From assembly GCA_014650415.1 (NCBI GenBank), contig BMUX01000002.1, forward strand, positions 310,001 through 374,000: a stretch of DNA of 64,000 nucleotides, given 5' to 3'. Position numbers and translations under genes: made by a program. The notes below the pieces were generated by a model. It worked only from the letters and a program-made list of their open reading frames with translations, ran no database searches and was not told the DNA's origin. Below, in pieces: positions 8,073 to 16,045 of the stretch. This DNA comes from Streptomyces spiroverticillatus. GTDB taxonomy: Bacteria; Actinomycetota; Actinomycetes; Streptomycetales; Streptomycetaceae. Position 1 is the stretch's first letter. Each line of letters starts with the position of its first letter.

Positions 8073-9200
8073 TTACGCGAGCACCTCCGTCCGGGCTTCG
8101 GGGGTGAAGCCGAGGAGGATGGCCAGGCGGTGGCGGTGGGTGTCCGGGGAGCCGAGGAAATGGGCCGTGCCGTGGGCGCGCTTGAAGAAGTCGTGGGCCG
8201 GGTGCTCCCAGGTGATGCCGATGCCGCCGTGGAGCTGGATCATCTCGCCCGCGATGTGCTGGTACGCCTCGGAGCAGGCGGCCTTCGCGGCTGCGGCGGG
8301 GCCGGGGGCCGCGTTCGCGTCGGCGGCGGCCAGGGCGAGGGAGCGGGCCGCCTCCAGGAGGACGTACGCGTCGGCGATGCGGTGCTTGACCGCCTGGAAG
8401 GAGCCGATCGCGCGGCCGAACTGGACGCGGTCCTTGGCGTACTGGACGGTGATCTCCAGTGCGCGGTCGGCGGCTCCGACCTGTTCGGCGGCGAGTGCGG
8501 TGATCGCGAGGTCGCGGACCCGGGCGAGGATGCGTGCGCCGTCCGTGCTGATCAGGCGGGCCGGAGCGGCGTCCAGGACGATCCGGGCGAGCGGGCGGGT
8601 GCGGTCCATGGCGGGGAGCGGGAGGAAGAGGCCCTCGGGGTGCAGGACTTCGAAGAGGGCGAGGCCGGCCGGGGTGCGCGCGAGGGCCAGCAGGACGTCC
8701 GGGGCGTCGGCGGCCGGGACGTACTCCTTGGTGCCCGTCAGCAGCCAGTCGCCGGTGGTCGTGCTCTCTTCGGCGTACGTCGTGAGGTCGGCGGCCTCCC
8801 AGGTGCCGCGGGGGTTGTCCTCCCCGGCCTCCGCCCAGGCGAGGGCGGCGACGGACGCGCCGTCGGCGAGGGGCGGCAGCAGGCGGGCGCACACCTCGTC
8901 GTTGCCGGACGCGATCAGGGCCTCGGTGGCGAGGACGGCCGAGCCGAGGTAGGGGACGGGGCTGAGCGCCCTGCCCAACTCCTCCATGACGACGTGCACT
9001 TCGGTACGTCCCGGGCAGCCGAGGCCGCCGTACTCCTCGGGTATCGCGAGCGCGGCGACGCCGATGTCGCGGGTGAGGGGCTTCCAGGCGGCGGGGCCCT
9101 CGTGCCGGGCGAGGACGGACCGTACGGCCACCCTCAGCTCCTCCTGCTCCTCGGTGGGGTTCAGGGTGCCTGCGGGGTGAGCGGGGGTGCGCGCGTTCAT
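8073..9200 (-). CDS. Acyl-CoA dehydrogenase, beta-type subunit
   Basis: A 375-residue FadE protein. The C-terminal domain is clear (VQYAKDRVQFGRAIGSFQAV, IQLHGGIGITWEHPAHDFFK), but the EIQRNIIAERVLG ending is absent. That suggests the partner subunit of an alpha-type FadE, perhaps the fadE30-like protein or one encoded elsewhere. Its ATG at 9200 overlaps the FadD3-like stop by ATGA, so ligase and dehydrogenase are coupled. In mycobacteria fadD3 is likewise followed by fadE31-33. Confidence 0.8.
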   Translation of the reverse strand: MNARTPAHPAGTLNPTEEQEELRVAVRSVLARHEGPAAWKPLTRDIGVAALAIPEEYGGLGCPGRTEVHVVMEELGRALSPVPYLGSAVLATEALIASGNDEVCARLLPPLADGASVAALAWAEAGEDNPRGTWEAADLTTYAEESTTTGDWLLTGTKEYVPAADAPDVLLALARTPAGLALFEVLHPEGLFLPLPAMDRTRPLARIVLDAAPARLISTDGARILARVRDLAITALAAEQVGAADRALEITVQYAKDRVQFGRAIGSFQAVKHRIADAYVLLEAARSLALAAADANAAPGPAAAAKAACSEAYQHIAGEMIQLHGGIGITWEHPAHDFFKRAHGTAHFLGSPDTHRHRLAILLGFTPEARTEVLA

Positions 9201-10897
9201 GCGGGTGGGGTTTCCTCTCCTCGTGCGGCGCGGCGCAGCCTGCCCTTGAGGAGCTTGCCGCCGGTGTTGCGCGGCAGGGACTCGACGAGGACGAAGCGGC
9301 GCGGGACCTTGAAGTTGGCGAGCCTCTCCCGCGTCCAGGCGGTGAGGGCCTCGGGGGTCAATTGCGTGGTTTGCGCTGCCTGTTGGGGGACGACGAAGGC
9401 GACTCCCACCTCTCCCAGGCGGTAGCCGGGGGCGCCGACCACGGCCACGTCGGCGATCGCCGGGTGGCCGAGGAGGACGTTCTCGACCTCCGCCGGGTAG
9501 GTGTTGAAGCCGCCGACGACGTACATGTCCGTGAGCCGGTCGGTGAGGGACAGGTATCCGCGGGCATCAAGGATGCCCACGTCTCCCGTACGCAGCCAGC
9601 CGTCCGGCAGGACGGATTCCGCGGTGGCGGCCGGATCGTCCAGGTATCCGCGCATCACGTGGTAGCCGCGCACCTGTACTTCGCCGGGCTCGCCGGCGGG
9701 CAGCGTCCCGCCGCTCGGCGCGACGACGCGCACCTCGGTGCCGGGCAGGGGCAGCCCGACCGTGCGGGCGACGGTGCGGGCGTCGGCGTCCGTGGGGCAG
9801 ACGGTGACGACGCCGCCCGACTCGGTCAGTCCGTATGCCGTGAAAACGTCCCTCGCGCCGAGGGAGTTCCGGATCCGCTCGACGAGTTCGGCGGGGACGG
9901 CGGCGGCCCCGGTGCCGACAAGGCGCAGGGCGCTCAGGTCGTGGGTGGCGCGCTCGGGGTGGGCGAGCAGGCCGTGGAAGACGGTGGGCGGGCCCATCAG
10001 GCAGGTGACCCGTTCGGCGGCCAGGCGGTGCAGGACGCGGTCGGCGTCGTACACGGTCTCGGGGAGCATGGTCGCGCCGCGCAGCAGGCAGGCGAGGACC
10101 CCGGCCTTGTAGCCGAAGGCGTGGAAGAAGGGGTTGACCAGGAGGTAGCGGTCGCCCTCGCGGAGGGTCACCAGGCGGGACCAGGAGTCGTACAGGCGCA
10201 GCGTCTGGGCGTGCGTCATCATGACGCCCTTGGGGCGGCCGGTGGTGCCGGAGGTGTAGAGGATGTCGCAGAGGCCGCCGGGACGGACCGCGGCGGCACG
10301 GGCGACGCGGTCGGCGTCGGGGATACGGGTGCCGGCGGCGAGGTAGTCGGCCCAGGAGAGGGTCGTACGGGAGTCGGGCGTACGGGGTTCGGGCGTTCGG
10401 AGTTCAGGCGTACGGAGTTCGGGCGTACGGGAGTCGAGGGCCGGGCCGGTCGCGTCGCCGCGCAGGACCACCGTGGTGCGGAGGGAGCCCAGGTCCTCGC
10501 CGGAGGCGTGCAGGGCGGCGACGTAGTCCGTGCCCAGGAAGTCGCGTTCGGCGAAGAGGAGGGTGGCGCCGCTGCGGCGCAGGATGTCGGCCGCTTCCGG
10601 TGCCTTGTAGCGGGTGTTGAGGGGGACCAGGACCGCGCCCGCACCGATCGCGCCGAGGGCGGCGGCGATCCATTCCCTGCTGTTCGGGGCCCACATCGCC
10701 ACCCGGTCGCCGGGGCGGACGCCGTGCGCGAGGGCGGCGCGGGACGCGGCGGCGACCTCCTCGGCCAACCGGGCGAAGCTCCACCTCACCTCGCCGTCCG
10801 CCAGCGCCTCGCGCTGCCCGAACGCCTCGGCGGCGTACCGCGGGAGACCGGCCAGGGTCGCGGGGAGCGGGGGCCGCGGCTTCGGGTCACCGGTCAA
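9197..10897 (-). CDS. fadD3: Acyl-CoA ligase, FadD3-like (HIP-CoA ligase)
   Basis: A 566-residue AMP-forming acyl-CoA synthetase. It has the P-loop YTSGTTGRPKG, the A5 region FTAYGLTESGG, the hinge WLRTGDVG and the catalytic-lysine region GGKLLKGRLRR. The stretches NPFFHAFGYKAGVLACLLRG and DMYVVGGFNTYPAEVE match mycobacterial FadD3, which activates HIP. The TTG start at 10897 is preceded by gaggaggg; the next upstream start would run across the 10955-10984 operator, so TTG is preferred. Residues around 155-180 hold an RTPEL-type pentapeptide repeat not expected in the family. Confidence 0.8.
   Translation of the reverse strand: MTGDPKPRPPLPATLAGLPRYAAEAFGQREALADGEVRWSFARLAEEVAAASRAALAHGVRPGDRVAMWAPNSREWIAAALGAIGAGAVLVPLNTRYKAPEAADILRRSGATLLFAERDFLGTDYVAALHASGEDLGSLRTTVVLRGDATGPALDSRTPELRTPELRTPEPRTPDSRTTLSWADYLAAGTRIPDADRVARAAAVRPGGLCDILYTSGTTGRPKGVMMTHAQTLRLYDSWSRLVTLREGDRYLLVNPFFHAFGYKAGVLACLLRGATMLPETVYDADRVLHRLAAERVTCLMGPPTVFHGLLAHPERATHDLSALRLVGTGAAAVPAELVERIRNSLGARDVFTAYGLTESGGVVTVCPTDADARTVARTVGLPLPGTEVRVVAPSGGTLPAGEPGEVQVRGYHVMRGYLDDPAATAESVLPDGWLRTGDVGILDARGYLSLTDRLTDMYVVGGFNTYPAEVENVLLGHPAIADVAVVGAPGYRLGEVGVAFVVPQQAAQTTQLTPEALTAWTRERLANFKVPRRFVLVESLPRNTGGKLLKGRLRRAARGEETPPA
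10365..10439. repeat. 15-bp tandem repeat inside the fadD3-like gene
   Basis: Five contiguous 15-bp units (consensus gtacggRgttcgggc) lie in frame, adding about 25 residues of RTPEL/RTPDS repeats to the ligase. The insertion falls in a surface region between LRTTVVLRG and LSWADYL. Confidence 0.85.
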
Positions 10898-10954
10898 GGA
10901 ACCCTCCTCGATGCCTACTTGACGTGTGGGCGTGGCCGGTATCCAATCACAGGT

Positions 10955-10984
10955 GTTTCGGTTAGGCATATACCTAGTCGAAAC
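10955..10984. promoter_or_regulatory. 30-bp palindromic operator between fadD3-like and hsaB-like genes
   Basis: The arms are GTTTCGgtTAGG and CCTAgtCGAAAC around a CATATA centre. The left part, TTTCGGTTAGGCATA, recurs as TTTCTATTAGGCATA in the promoter of the luciferase-like gene at 12303-12317. The site sits between divergent genes and probably controls both. The PadR regulator at 11611-12237 is the nearest candidate binder. Confidence 0.7.
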
Positions 10985-11031
10985 AAACTCGGAACACTCC
11001 GCGGACCCGCACCCCACGAGAGGACTCCCCC

Positions 11032-11583
11032 GTGACCACTGCCGTCGCCCCCGCCCAGCACACCTCCCACCACTCCTCCCGCCCCGGCCCCGCCGACCCG
11101 CACCGCCGGGTCGAGGGCGCCGACATGCGTACCGCGATGAGCTCCTTCTGCACCGGGGTCGCCCTGATCACCGCACTGGAGCCGGACGGCCGCCCGACCG
11201 GCATGGCCGTGCAGTCCTTCTCGTCGGTCTCGCTCGACCCGCCGCTGATCTGCTTCTGCCCCGCGCACACGTCCTCGACCTGGCCGAAGATCCGGGCGGC
11301 GGGGCGCTTCGCGGTCAACATCCTCGGCCACGACCAGCAGGACCTGTGCCGGCAGTTCGCGATGCCGGGGGCGGACAAGTTCGCGGGGGTCGACTGGACG
11401 CCGGGGGTGTACGGGGCGCCGCTGGTGGCGGGGGTGCTGGCAACGGTCGAGTGCGAGCTGGCGGACGTGCTCGACGGGGGTGACCATGCGATTGCGCTGG
11501 GGCGGGTCGTGGATCTGGCTGTTCACCGGGAGGGTGAGCCGCTGGTCTTCTTCCGGAGGGCGTACGGGCGCGTTCCGCGGTGA
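11032..11583 (+). CDS. hsaB: Flavin reductase, HsaB-like
   Basis: A 183-residue flavin-reductase-domain protein. After a His/Pro-rich N-terminus of about 28 residues come MRTAMSSFCTGVALIT, GMAVQSFSSVSLDPPLICF, the ADKFAGVDW motif and DGGDHAIALGRV. These match HsaB, which supplies reduced flavin to the 3-HSA hydroxylase HsaA in cholesterol degradation. No HsaA is in this window. Its promoter shares a box with the luciferase-like monooxygenase at 12337, which could use its reduced flavin. The start is GTG 11032, preceded by gagaggac. Confidence 0.75.
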   Translation: MTTAVAPAQHTSHHSSRPGPADPHRRVEGADMRTAMSSFCTGVALITALEPDGRPTGMAVQSFSSVSLDPPLICFCPAHTSSTWPKIRAAGRFAVNILGHDQQDLCRQFAMPGADKFAGVDWTPGVYGAPLVAGVLATVECELADVLDGGDHAIALGRVVDLAVHREGEPLVFFRRAYGRVPR

Positions 11584-11610
11584 ACCTTCGGGGCGGGGTT
11601 CTGCGGGGGA

Positions 11611-12237
11611 TCAGGCCCCCTTGCCCCTCTCCAGCTCCTCGATGTCCGACAGCATCGCGTCCGCCAGGTCGCGTTCCGACGCGTAATAGCGTTCGGCCCA
11701 CTTCAGGGTCAGGGTCGGGTACGCCCACGCCGCCTCGTCCTTCGAGCCCTCCACGTCCGCGACCGCCCTGCGGCGCATCTTCTCCGCGAACTCCCGGTGC
11801 CGGGCGAGCACTTCGCGCATCTGGTCGGGTTCGAGGAGGTGGCCGAGCCACAGGCGCAGCATCGGGCCGTGCTTGAGGACCGGCGGGTCCACCGGGGCCT
11901 CGCGGGCCCAGCGGCGGACCGCGGTCATGCCCTCGTCGGTGATCCGGTAGACCCGCTTGTCGCGGGTGCCGGTCCCCTGCGCGACCAGCCGCGAGGACGC
12001 GAAGCCCGCCTTCTCCAGGCGTTTCAGCTCGCTGTAGATCTGACTGAAGGAGGGGCTCCAGTAGAAGAAGCGGAGCGACCAGTCCGACCACTTCTTCAGG
12101 TCGTACCCCGACAGCTCCTCACCGAAGGAGAGCAGCCCGAGCACCGCCCAGCTCGTCGCGGGCAGCGCGGGGAGGTCGTCCCCGTCCCCCGTGCTCGCGC
12201 CGTGCACTCCCTCGTCTGCTGCTTCCTTCTTCGCCAC
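11611..12237 (-). CDS. PadR-family transcriptional regulator
   Basis: A PadR-type regulator of about 208 residues. The winged helix spans roughly residues 27-105 (SWAVLGLLSFGEELSGYDL, then SQIYSELKRLEKAGF and KRVYRITDEGM). A C-terminal helical dimerisation region follows. The start is placed at GTG 12237 (VAKKEAADEG); an upstream GTG at 12267 is also possible. It is transcribed away from the luciferase-like gene, with a 34-bp palindrome between them that is its likely operator. PadR proteins usually repress such neighbours and respond to small aromatic or lipophilic ligands. Confidence 0.82.
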   Translation of the reverse strand: MAKKEAADEGVHGASTGDGDDLPALPATSWAVLGLLSFGEELSGYDLKKWSDWSLRFFYWSPSFSQIYSELKRLEKAGFASSRLVAQGTGTRDKRVYRITDEGMTAVRRWAREAPVDPPVLKHGPMLRLWLGHLLEPDQMREVLARHREFAEKMRRRAVADVEGSKDEAAWAYPTLTLKWAERYYASERDLADAMLSDIEELERGKGA

Positions 12238-12285
12238 GCCCGGCAGTCTACGGGCGGACCCCGCCACAACCCTTCCCCCTCTTCA

Positions 12286-12319
12286 CTATGCCTGCTAGAA
12301 GTATTTCTATTAGGCATAG
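12286..12319. promoter_or_regulatory. 34-bp palindrome between padR and the luciferase-like gene
   Basis: The arms CTATGCCTgcTAGAAgT and aTTTCTAttAGGCATAG pair at 14 of 17 positions. The right arm contains TTTCTATTAGGCATA, nearly identical to the box at 10957-10971. It lies immediately upstream of the aaggagagg ribosome site of the gene at 12337, as expected for a repressor operator. Confidence 0.75.
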
Positions 12320-12336
12320 CAAGGAGAGGACCCCGC

Positions 12337-13461
12337 ATGAAGTTCTCGATGATCTTCGAGGCGCAGCTCGCCGATCCGAGCCCCGAGCGCGAACGTCAGG
12401 TCATCCACGACTGCGTCGAACAGGCCGTGTTCGCCGAGGAGATGGGCTTTGACCGCATCTGGGCCGTGGAGCACCACTCCCTCACCCAGTACGCGCACAT
12501 GAGCGCCTCCGAGATCTTCCTGACCTGGGTCGCCGCCCGTACGGAGCGGATCCGGATCGGGCACGGAGTCGTGACGATGCCCTTCGGCTACCAGCACCCG
12601 GTGCGCGTCGCGGAGCGGGCCGCGATGCTGGACGTGCTCTCCGGCGGGCGGGTGGACCTCGGTGCGGGGCGCGGGGCCACCCGGCAGGAGATGAAGATGT
12701 TCGGGGTGCGGTCCGAGGACACGTATCCGCAGATGGAAGAGGCTCTGCGGATCGTCTCCGCCGCGTGGCGGGAGGACGAGTTCGCGTGGCACGGGAGCAT
12801 CGACATCGGTCCCGGCGCCGTCCTCCCCCGCCCCGTCCAGGGCCCGCATCCGCCGCTGTTCATGGCGTGTTCCAAGCACGAGACCCTCAAGCTGGCCGCC
12901 GAGCTCGGCATCGGCGCGCTGGTGATGGGCTTCGCGGGCGTCGACGACGTACGCGAGATGCGCAAGGTGTACGACGAGGCCCGTGCGACCCGCACCGGCG
13001 AGCGCTTCGTGTCGAGCGAGGTCAACGACCACCTCTCGGCGCTCTGCCCGACGGTCGTGCTGGACGACGCGGACCGCGCCCTGCGTCTGGGCACGCGCGG
13101 CCAGCGTTTCTTCGCCGAGTCCATCGCGCACTGGTACGGCAACGGGCCCGCCCCCACCGGGTACGCCGAGGACGAGGACCACACCGCCGCCCTCGCCGCG
13201 AGCCGCGACGAGCTGGTCGCCAGGCTGCACGAGGCGAACATCCCGGCCCGCCCGGTCGACACCGGCACCTTCAACGCCGAGCACGCGTACGGCGACCCGC
13301 AGACCGCCGTCGCGTACGTCGAACTGCTGCGGGCGATCGGCGTGGACGAGGTGATGTGCCTGATCCAGATGGGCACGGTGCCGCAGGAGGTCTGCATGGA
13401 GACCATCCGCCATTGGGGCGAGACGGTCATTCCCCACTTCAGGAAGTTGGAGAGCAAGTGA
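12337..13461 (+). CDS. LLM-class flavin-dependent oxidoreductase
   Basis: A 374-residue bacterial-luciferase-like TIM-barrel protein. Family features include FAEEMGFDRIWAVEHHS, RIRIGHGVVTMPFGYQHPVR and GRVDLGAGRG. These enzymes use reduced FMN or F420 and usually act as monooxygenases. A strong ribosome site (aaggagagg) precedes the ATG at 12337. It overlaps the following SDR gene by 4 nt. The HsaB-like reductase 0.7 kb upstream, with the same promoter box, could be its flavin source. Confidence 0.85.
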   Translation: MKFSMIFEAQLADPSPERERQVIHDCVEQAVFAEEMGFDRIWAVEHHSLTQYAHMSASEIFLTWVAARTERIRIGHGVVTMPFGYQHPVRVAERAAMLDVLSGGRVDLGAGRGATRQEMKMFGVRSEDTYPQMEEALRIVSAAWREDEFAWHGSIDIGPGAVLPRPVQGPHPPLFMACSKHETLKLAAELGIGALVMGFAGVDDVREMRKVYDEARATRTGERFVSSEVNDHLSALCPTVVLDDADRALRLGTRGQRFFAESIAHWYGNGPAPTGYAEDEDHTAALAASRDELVARLHEANIPARPVDTGTFNAEHAYGDPQTAVAYVELLRAIGVDEVMCLIQMGTVPQEVCMETIRHWGETVIPHFRKLESK

Positions 13462-14213
13462 GCGGCGAAGTGAGCAACAGCAGCACGGGCATCAGCCTCG
13501 AAGGCAAGGTCGTCGTCGTCACGGGTGCCGGGCGCGGCCAAGGCGCGACGGAGGCCCGGCTGTTCGCCGAGGCCGGGGCGCGTGTGGTGGTCACCGACCT
13601 GCGCGAGGACGAGGGCCAGGAAGTGGCCAAGTCCCTTGACGGGCAAGGGTTGTTCGTACGTCATGACGTGGCGGACGCGGAGAGCTGGGCGGAGGTGACG
13701 CGGGCCGCGCTGGACGCCTTCGGCCGGATCGACGCGCTGGTGAACAACGCCGCGCTGTGGCGCACCGCGCCCGTGGACGAGGAGACGCAGGAGAACTTCG
13801 AGACGCTGATACGGGTCAACCTCGTCGGCCCGTTCCTCGGCATCCAGGCGGTGGTGTCCGCGCTGAAGGAGGCCGGCGGCGGGTCGATCGTCAACATCTC
13901 CTCGACGGCGGGCCTGGTCGGCATCCGGGGGCACGCGGCGTACGGGTCCACGAAGTTCGGGCTACGGGGGCTGACGCGTGCCTCCGCGCTGGACCTGGCC
14001 CCGTACAGGATCCGGGTGAACTCGGTGCACCCCGGCGCCATCGACACCCCGATGATCGCGGCCACCTCCGGCAAGGACTGGTCGCACCTGCCGCTGGGCC
14101 GGATGGGCCGCCCGGAGGAGGTCGGGGAGCTGGTGCGGTTCCTGGTGTCGGACGCCTCCTCGTACGTCACGGGTACGGAGTTCACGGTGGACGGCGGCTC
14201 GACGGCCGGCTGA
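13458..14213 (+). CDS. SDR oxidoreductase, 3-alpha/20-beta-hydroxysteroid dehydrogenase-like
   Basis: A 251-residue classical SDR. It has the Gly motif TGAGRGQG, NNAA, catalytic Ser in VNISSTAGLVG, and Tyr-x3-Lys in YGSTKFG. The C-terminal SSYVTGTEFTVDGG and the RIRVNSVHPGAIDTPM segment closely resemble the Streptomyces 3-alpha(20-beta)-hydroxysteroid dehydrogenase. The GTG at 13458 overlaps the previous stop. Coupling to a luciferase-like enzyme next to a steroid cluster supports a steroid or terpenoid substrate, but this is inference. Confidence 0.8.
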   Translation: MSGEVSNSSTGISLEGKVVVVTGAGRGQGATEARLFAEAGARVVVTDLREDEGQEVAKSLDGQGLFVRHDVADAESWAEVTRAALDAFGRIDALVNNAALWRTAPVDEETQENFETLIRVNLVGPFLGIQAVVSALKEAGGGSIVNISSTAGLVGIRGHAAYGSTKFGLRGLTRASALDLAPYRIRVNSVHPGAIDTPMIAATSGKDWSHLPLGRMGRPEEVGELVRFLVSDASSYVTGTEFTVDGGSTAG

Positions 14214-14269
14214 GCCGGGTGCGGCGGCAGCCCGACGGCCGCCGGTCCGCCGTCCATCGCGCCCGGCTC
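14212..14269. terminator. Bidirectional terminator between convergent genes
   Basis: Arms GAGCCGGG (14212-14219) and CCCGGCTC (14262-14269) pair, extended by GCG/CGC and inner GC-rich pairing. They lie between the SDR stop and the convergent acetyltransferase. Confidence 0.55.
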
Positions 14270-14798
14270 ACCGCATGGGGTAGCGGGTGGCGAGCCGGGT
14301 CATGACGAGGCGGCGCTCGCCGGGGCCGAAGTAGTCGGGGTCGTCGGCCTCCACGACGAAGTCCAGCGAGCGGTAGAGCCCGACGGCCGTACGGTTGCCG
14401 GGCTCCACCGTCACGCGGACGGCATGCACCCCGTCGCGCTCGGCCCGGCGCACGGCGGCCGACAGCAGCCGACGGCCGAACCCGAGGCCCTGGTACCGCT
14501 TGTCGACGACCAGGTCGAGCACCCAACTCACCTGCGTGCGGGAGGAGTTGGCGACGAGTACGTATCCGAGGAGGGCCCCCGGCCCGTCGCCGTCCTCGAA
14601 GCCTTCGCGGCCTTCGAGAACGAGGACGCCTTCGCCGTGCACGTCGAGGAGCTGGCGCAGGACGTGGGGGCTGTAGGCCTCGCCTCCGTACGCGGCGATG
14701 TCCAGGGCCACCACCTGCGGAAGGTCACTCTTCGTAGCCGAACGCACTTCGGCTGATTCGGTGCAGACCGGGGTATATCCATCCCCTTGAGACTCCAT
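14268..14798 (-). CDS. GNAT-family N-acetyltransferase
   Basis: A 176-residue GNAT protein. The acetyl-CoA-binding motif A is visible as LVVDKRYQGLGFGRRLLSAA, followed by VEPGNRTAVGLYRSLDFVVE. The motif is intact (Q/RxxGxG). The substrate is unknown; relatives include RimI-like N-terminal and small-molecule acetyltransferases. It stands alone between convergent and co-directional neighbours. Confidence 0.82.
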   Translation of the reverse strand: MESQGDGYTPVCTESAEVRSATKSDLPQVVALDIAAYGGEAYSPHVLRQLLDVHGEGVLVLEGREGFEDGDGPGALLGYVLVANSSRTQVSWVLDLVVDKRYQGLGFGRRLLSAAVRRAERDGVHAVRVTVEPGNRTAVGLYRSLDFVVEADDPDYFGPGERRLVMTRLATRYPMR

Positions 14799-14910
14799 TT
14801 CGCCCTCATCTCCTCGTCCCCCCGGTGAATGTGCGCGAGCCTTGTCACTCGGTGTACTCGCCGGGGGGAGTTCTGTCCAGCGTCGGGACAGGGCCGGAGG
14901 GGGAGGGCGG

Positions 14911-16032
14911 TCAGGTTCCGGACGCTCCGGGCGCCCCGGACTGTTCCCGGAAGGCCGGGAGGGCGAAGAGGCGTTCCTTGGCCGGGTCGTCCATCAACTC
15001 GACGAGGGGCAGCACCAGTTCCCAGAGATCGCGGGTGTCGACCTCGCGGGCGAGGGCGTCCAGTTCGGCGTCTTCGAGGCCGCCCGCCGCGTCGGCCACG
15101 ACCTGCCGGGACTCCGGCGGCAGCACCTCCACCAGCGGCAGGAACGCACCCCAGAGTTCCGTGGCGACGACAGCGCGTACGACCTGACGGAGCGTCTCGG
15201 GGCTCCGCAGGGAGGGAAGTTGGGCGACGGCCAGCCGCTCCTTCTCGTCCAGGAGGGCGACGAGCGGCAGCAGCGACTCCCACAGGTCCTGCGCGGCCGT
15301 GGCCCGTACGAGAGCCTCCAGCTCCTCCTGCGGGCGGGCGGCCGTCAGCCGGGCGACCCGGACCCGCTGCTCGCCGGTCACCATGCCCGCCACGGCGAGC
15401 GCCTCGGGCCAGCGTCCGGCGGCGGAGGCGGCGGCGATGACCTGGGCGAGCCGCTCCTCCCCCATCAACTCCACGATCTCGCCGAGCCGTTCGGGCCGGT
15501 CGACCACGGCTCCGGTGCGCAGCACCAGTTCGTCCGGAACCTGCGGCAGGATGCGCGCGAGCGCCGAGTCCCGGATCTCCCCGACGAAGCGGCCCATGGT
15601 GAGGTGGTCGCCGCGCTCGGCGAGGGCGACGGCGATCCGTACGACCAGCCCCTCGTCCAGATTGCCCACGATCCCCGGAATGCGGCGCGGGTCCAGGTGC
15701 GGGCAGGACTCGGCGGTGAAGGGTACGGGCAGCTTCTCGATGATGTCGGCGGCGCGGCGGGGCTCCAGCCGCCCCGCGACGGCGGCGGCCAGGCGTGGCC
15801 CGAGGGCCTTCTGCGAGATGGCGGCGGCGACCCCGGCCGGGACGAGCTTGGTGGCCCCGGCGATGCGGTCGAGCATCTCGGGCTGGCCGTCGAAGAGGGC
15901 GGCGACGGCCTGTTCGCGCAGCCGGCGCAGGTCGTCGACGGGCAGGGCGGCGAGGAAGGCGAGGCTCTCGGGCTCCTCGCCGAGGAGGGCGGCGATCTTC
16001 TGGATCTCTGCGCGGGTTCGGAGCTTGTCCAT
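14911..16032 (-). CDS. Helical-repeat protein of unknown function
   Basis: A 373-residue soluble protein that I cannot assign. It is built of degenerate repeats of about 40-50 residues, each with a LW-[EG]-x-[FL]-LPLV core (QDLWESLLPLVALLDE, TELWGAFLPLVEVLPP, RDLWELVLPLVELMDD). This points to an alpha-solenoid scaffold. The N-terminal part (ALLGEEPESLAFLAALPVDD) vaguely recalls MgtE-N-type helical repeats. The start is taken at ATG 16032 with gaggtg upstream; a GTG at 16044 is possible. It is coupled to the small gene at 16046-16270. Confidence 0.6.
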   Translation of the reverse strand: MDKLRTRAEIQKIAALLGEEPESLAFLAALPVDDLRRLREQAVAALFDGQPEMLDRIAGATKLVPAGVAAAISQKALGPRLAAAVAGRLEPRRAADIIEKLPVPFTAESCPHLDPRRIPGIVGNLDEGLVVRIAVALAERGDHLTMGRFVGEIRDSALARILPQVPDELVLRTGAVVDRPERLGEIVELMGEERLAQVIAAASAAGRWPEALAVAGMVTGEQRVRVARLTAARPQEELEALVRATAAQDLWESLLPLVALLDEKERLAVAQLPSLRSPETLRQVVRAVVATELWGAFLPLVEVLPPESRQVVADAAGGLEDAELDALAREVDTRDLWELVLPLVELMDDPAKERLFALPAFREQSGAPGASGT

Positions 16033-16045
16033 GGCTGCGGTCACC

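Noticed and set aside
5899..8892. Long minus-strand frame across the PAP2, VOC and HutD genes
   Set aside because: It overlaps several genes with clear domains and has shadow composition.
9348..9379. Possible frameshift in fadD3 near QQAAQTTQL
   Set aside because: The frame continues normally into EALTAWTRERLANFKVPRR, so this is only a local low-complexity loop.
10898..11017. Upstream extension of the FadD3-like protein by 40 residues
   Set aside because: It would read through the 30-bp operator and the hsaB promoter; the TTG at 10897 has a strong ribosome site.
11604..11632. Hairpin at the end of hsaB
   Set aside because: The gggggatcaggccccc stem is only five base pairs and overlaps the padR stop; too weak to call a terminator.
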